Virus record (IMG/VR): IMGVR_UViG_3300020156_000025
Span: 25,985 to 89,984 of that record
DNA: 64,000 nt
Origin: a virus
Reading direction: 5' to 3' (one strand)
The position numbers and the translations under genes were made by a program. Positions 60,939 to 64,000 of this stretch are shown piece by piece; positions within the stretch are counted from its first letter, which is position 1; each line of letters opens with the position of its first letter. The notes under the pieces were generated by a model that made no database searches, was not told the origin of the DNA, and saw only the letters and a program-made list of their open reading frames with translations.

Positions 60939-63371
60939 ATGAACCGACCGAACGAACAGACCGAGCCCTCCGCCGCCCTGAAACCCGACGATGCCGGTAG
61001 CGTGCCGCGGGTGATGACCGATGCACGGACGATGGAGGCATTGCCGGAACCCTACCACAGCCGGGCCAAGACGAGGCTCAGGGAGTATCTTGTGGCGAAA
61101 TACAATCTCGGGGAGGGAGAACCCGTGACCGCGGAAGCGGTGAATTCCCTCGTGTCCGGGGGGCTCTATTACGCGTTCGTATGGGACGAGACGCCGGAAG
61201 GACTGAATTTCTGGCGTCAGGTGGATGACGCGCTCCACAAGGGGAAGGGAACGCCGCTGCCGCCCTTCCCGTCATCGGAAGGAACATCGCGGGTGATGAG
61301 GGTGGAGCAATCGACAGGCATCGCGCAGGCGCTGCCGGAGCAATACAGGGAGCGGGTCGAACTCCGGGTGCGGGAATACGTCCGCACGCTGCACACGGAT
61401 ACGGAAAAGATCGAGGCCGAAGTCCGCGAAAGGTTGAATTCGTCGTTATGGCAGGCGTTTCCGTGGGGCAGCACACCTGAAGGGTTTCGATTCTGGCGGA
61501 AGGTGGATGCTGCCGTGAAACTCAGAGCCGGGGCGGAGCTGCCGCCCCTGCCTCCGTTGATGATCCATGCGAGGAACCAAGCCGGGGAGGTGGTAGCCAC
61601 GGCAGTGTATGACGACCCGGTGCGGAAGGACGAACCCGAACCCCCGCCCTTCGCGGTGGGGGACTTGGTGACGTTCCGGCTCAAGACCCGTGCGGGAACG
61701 GCCCGGGTAACCGCGGTGGATGGTAACGGGGTGACGCTGGACAGGATGCTCGGGGGGTGGAACCGATGGGAGACCCACCTGCTGCGCAAGGCCGGGGAGG
61801 CGGAGAGTCCGGAGAAAAAACAGGAAGCGGCATTGAAGGACAAGATCACCGCCGAGGTGCGGGGAGCGTTGAAAGAGGACAGGAAAACGATCGGGCCGTC
61901 CTTGGGGCAGGAGAAGGTGAAGCTACCGAGACTCAACAAAGGGGATCTGGTGATGGTGGAACGGTTCACTCCCGAATCCGGGGAGGGGATTCCGTTCATC
62001 ATGGAGATGGAGAAGATGGTGGGGCAGATCGAGACCGTTACCGCGGTGTATGCCAACGGGGCCTGCCGGGTCAATAATTGCATATGGCCGCGGAGGGCGT
62101 TGAAGAAGGTGATCGCGGAGGTCATACCGAACGAAGAACCGCGGGGGGAGGAGAAAGAAACTCCGTCCTTGGAGGAGAAGTTACAATGGTCGGTCAACAC
62201 CATACCCGCACCGCGCGCACGTCTGAAGACCGTAGGGAAGAAAGAAGAAAAAGCCCAGCCGTGGGGAATCGTGAAGAGATACCGTGCGGGAGACAAGACG
62301 GTGAGGATTGCCACCCGGAACGGACAACTGGACTACCCGCTGGATGGAATCGAGCTGCACCCGGAGGATGACAGGGAGGCCACCGAAAGGATCAGGGCAC
62401 GTAAGCAGAGGGGGCAGGAGATCGAGGAGAAACGGAAAGAAAAGGAACCGGTCTTGCAAACTTTGCAAAAAGAGGAGCCGCCTCATGACCCCTCCGCCAA
62501 GGACAAGCCCCGGCTGGTGATCCTGTATTCGGGGGGCTTCGACTCGCTGGCCATGCTGAGAGTAGCGAAGGGCAAGCAGGAGGAGCACGGAACGTGGTCG
62601 GAGATCGTGTGCCTGACGGTGGGAATGGAGCACGGGTATGCCGCCGCCGAGTCCGCCGCGATCCGACGGCAACACGCCGCGGGGGAGTTCAAGGGGGTGA
62701 GGCATGTGAACCTCGGGCTGCCCTTGCACGTGTTGCACGGGAAGGAACTGCCGCAGGGAGGACAGGGGAGCCAGATCATCCCGATGCGCAACCTGATGCT
62801 CGCTTCCGTCGCGTCGATGCTCGGAGGGGAAATCTGGTTGGGGGCGTTGAAGGGGGAACAGCTCGGGAAGGAGAGGGACAAGTCGGAGGAGTTCCGCCGC
62901 AGGTTGAACCACGTGCTGGGATACACGGGGGAGGGAATCGGGCACAAGGCGGAGCTGATGTTCCCGTTCCAGAACTACACCAAGACGATGCTGATGGAGC
63001 GGGTGGTGACCCGGCTAGGGTGCGGGGCGCTCGCGGACATGCTGGAACGCACATCGTCGTGCTACCTGCCGGACGAGGAGGGGATGGCGTGCGGAACCTG
63101 CCTCGCTTGCGTGAAGCGGACGATGGCCGTGGTGGGGGCGACGGGATTCTCGGTCCCGAACCTGTCTTGGCAGGCCGTAAGGACGACGATGCACGCCCCT
63201 TATGCGCAGGAGCTGCGGAAGGCGATCGGACTCGCGACCGGGGACAACTACGACAAGGAGCGGTTCACGGAGGACCGCGTGCTGGAGTTCCGCAGGGTGG
63301 AGGCCCTGATCGTGGCGGCGGGTATCTGGAACGCCGTGCAGGGAATGCCCCGTAGCAAAGACAATCCGTGA
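60939..63371 (+). CDS. QueC-type 7-cyano-7-deazaguanine synthase domain fused to duplicated phage domains
   Basis: 810 residues. Two similar ~80-residue units at ~32-110 and ~128-212 (ALPEPYHSRAKTRLREY / ALPEQYRERVELRVREY, then TPEGLNFWRQVDDAL / TPEGFRFWRKVDAAV) form an internal duplication. Three small SH3- or KOW-like segments with GDLV/GDKT follow to ~500. The C-terminal ~280 residues are QueC-like: ATP-pyrophosphatase loop SGGFDS at 531-536, then zinc-site Cys 708, 718, 721 and 724. QueC makes preQ0. A dyad repeat at 62452 lies at the junction to the QueC part. Confidence 0.7.
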   Translation: MNRPNEQTEPSAALKPDDAGSVPRVMTDARTMEALPEPYHSRAKTRLREYLVAKYNLGEGEPVTAEAVNSLVSGGLYYAFVWDETPEGLNFWRQVDDALHKGKGTPLPPFPSSEGTSRVMRVEQSTGIAQALPEQYRERVELRVREYVRTLHTDTEKIEAEVRERLNSSLWQAFPWGSTPEGFRFWRKVDAAVKLRAGAELPPLPPLMIHARNQAGEVVATAVYDDPVRKDEPEPPPFAVGDLVTFRLKTRAGTARVTAVDGNGVTLDRMLGGWNRWETHLLRKAGEAESPEKKQEAALKDKITAEVRGALKEDRKTIGPSLGQEKVKLPRLNKGDLVMVERFTPESGEGIPFIMEMEKMVGQIETVTAVYANGACRVNNCIWPRRALKKVIAEVIPNEEPRGEEKETPSLEEKLQWSVNTIPAPRARLKTVGKKEEKAQPWGIVKRYRAGDKTVRIATRNGQLDYPLDGIELHPEDDREATERIRARKQRGQEIEEKRKEKEPVLQTLQKEEPPHDPSAKDKPRLVILYSGGFDSLAMLRVAKGKQEEHGTWSEIVCLTVGMEHGYAAAESAAIRRQHAAGEFKGVRHVNLGLPLHVLHGKELPQGGQGSQIIPMRNLMLASVASMLGGEIWLGALKGEQLGKERDKSEEFRRRLNHVLGYTGEGIGHKAELMFPFQNYTKTMLMERVVTRLGCGALADMLERTSSCYLPDEEGMACGTCLACVKRTMAVVGATGFSVPNLSWQAVRTTMHAPYAQELRKAIGLATGDNYDKERFTEDRVLEFRRVEALIVAAGIWNAVQGMPRSKDNP
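62452..62470 (+). repeat. Dyad repeat copy at a domain junction
   Basis: TCTTGCA-AACTT-TGCAAAA, encoding VLQTLQK about 55 bp before the QueC-type domain. Confidence 0.7.
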
Positions 63372-63405
63372 CCTGTCCTTGCCCATGTGCCATACTGCCG
63401 GGAAC

Positions 63406-63711
63406 ATGACCGATAGATCCGGGCTGACGCTGGACAAGCTGCGGAAGGCCCGGGCGCTCCTTGAACGATCACATGCACCAAGCACCTATACCATGAGTGG
63501 AAACGGTAAATTCGAGGACCTGCCGCGCGAGCAACAGGAGTTGCTCAAGAAGGCCATGCGCGACATCGACGAACGGAAGAGAACCGTGGAGGCGTTCATG
63601 GCCGCTCAGGCGCTGGCGGAACTCCGGGGACCTGCGGGGGACGTGCCGCGGAAAAACAACCGCCCTTCTACCAAGGGGGCGTTCGGGAAGGGCAAGAGAC
63701 CACGCCGATGA
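63406..63711 (+). CDS. Hypothetical basic protein, 101 residues
   Basis: ATG 63406, about 10 bp behind a possible CATACT -10 box. Helical, charged (LRKARALLERSHAPS, EQQELLKKAMRDIDERKR) with a strongly basic C-terminal tail (GAFGKGKRPRR). Possibly nucleic-acid binding. Confidence 0.5.
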   Translation: MTDRSGLTLDKLRKARALLERSHAPSTYTMSGNGKFEDLPREQQELLKKAMRDIDERKRTVEAFMAAQALAELRGPAGDVPRKNNRPSTKGAFGKGKRPRR

Positions 63712-64000
63712 GCACTGAATATCACGATCCTACCCCCTCCGCCCTGCGCGTGTTCCTCGCCGAGAGCATGGGGTGGCGCTTCTCGCCGCCTTGCGCGACA
63801 TCGGACAAACTCACTTCGACCCATTGCTGGGTTCATCCCGGCTACGAACGGTGGCAGACCGAGGAGCTTCCCGCCCTGACCCTCGACTGGCTGCACGAGT
63901 GCATCCGGGAGCTGCTGACCGATGATGTGCAGTGGTGCGCTTTCGATTATGAGCTGGATCGACTCACGCACCCTTGGATCGCCAAGACATACGGGGAGAA
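63708..64000 (+). CDS. Hypothetical protein, 3' end cut by the window edge
   Basis: Starts MSTEYHDPTPSALRVFLAE at an ATG overlapping the preceding stop; 97 codons are visible and the frame is open at the right edge. Aromatic-rich (WRFSPPC, THCWVHPGYERW). Not recognised. Confidence 0.5.
   Translation, partial: MSTEYHDPTPSALRVFLAESMGWRFSPPCATSDKLTSTHCWVHPGYERWQTEELPALTLDWLHECIRELLTDDVQWCAFDYELDRLTHPWIAKTYGE

Noticed and set aside
1366-62470. The scattered dyads as a CRISPR array
   Set aside because: Copies are kilobases apart without regular spacers.
1-64000. Integrase, excisionase, prophage repressor, attachment sites, tRNA genes and insertion sequences
   Set aside because: I looked for recombinase motifs, cI-like repressor genes, tRNA cloverleafs and terminal inverted repeats and found none that I could support.

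Overview
The window is a 64 kb piece of a tailed double-stranded DNA phage (Caudoviricetes-like). The sequence is GC-rich and every gene I can support lies on the + strand, tightly packed, often with 4-base ATGA start/stop overlaps. I see no integrase, immunity repressor, tRNA, IS element or CRISPR array, so nothing here argues for a temperate life style; the genome continues beyond both edges. The host cannot be named from this sequence. The many promoters of -35/-10 type and the spanin-type lysis gene point to a Gram-negative-type bacterium. Many starts lack a Shine-Dalgarno sequence and have an A/C-rich leader instead, which suggests a host group that makes limited use of Shine-Dalgarno initiation.

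Layout. 1-10.7 kb: late virion module with a tape measure protein (cut by the left edge), tail proteins, a glycosyltransferase-sulfotransferase fusion, further glycosyltransferase-like genes and a large fibre-like protein. 10.7-12.6 kb: lysis (lipoprotein-plus-TM protein like a unimolecular spanin, holin-like membrane protein, lysozyme with an N-terminal anchor). 12.6-12.9 kb: terminator and strong control region. 12.9-18.6 kb: early genes, including a conserved AAA ATPase / DUF1257 / DUF2997 set. 18.8-28.2 kb: replication (lambda O-like initiator with an origin-like repeat array inside its gene, a DnaC-like loader lacking a P-loop, DnaB-like helicase, UDG-exonuclease-PolA polymerase, DnaG-like primase). 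28.2-39 kb: SSB-like protein, SF2 helicase, RecA-like recombinase, HNH-like protein, two PD-(D/E)XK nucleases, RuvC-like resolvase, histone-H1-like Lys/Ala-rich protein, RNase HI. 39-64 kb: accessory region of mostly small unknown genes, with a candidate ADP-ribosyltransferase, a methyltransferase-like protein, Nudix hydrolase, ParB-like protein with a decayed methylase tail, a DpdA-like 7-deazaguanine transglycosylase, an AlkB-like dioxygenase with an inserted DnaJ-type zinc finger, and a QueC domain fused to duplicated phage domains. DpdA plus QueC suggest 7-deazaguanine modification of the phage DNA.

Four features cut across the modules. (1) At least 26 copies of a 19-bp dyad, TTTTGCA-N5-TGCAAAA, all in one orientation, at gene junctions or domain junctions. 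(2) About ten promoters sharing not only -35 and -10 boxes but a fixed spacer start (AACRAWACCCG); three of them also carry the dyad exactly 5 bp upstream of -35 and a CAAYGAGTTA box 53-54 bp upstream. (3) A peptide, PVRSRR, in about ten otherwise unrelated proteins, encoded by different synonymous codons. (4) A C-terminal peptide, (R/K)xIRLD, on several unrelated proteins. A leader at 60.4-60.6 kb with its own promoter resembles a cobalamin-type riboswitch.
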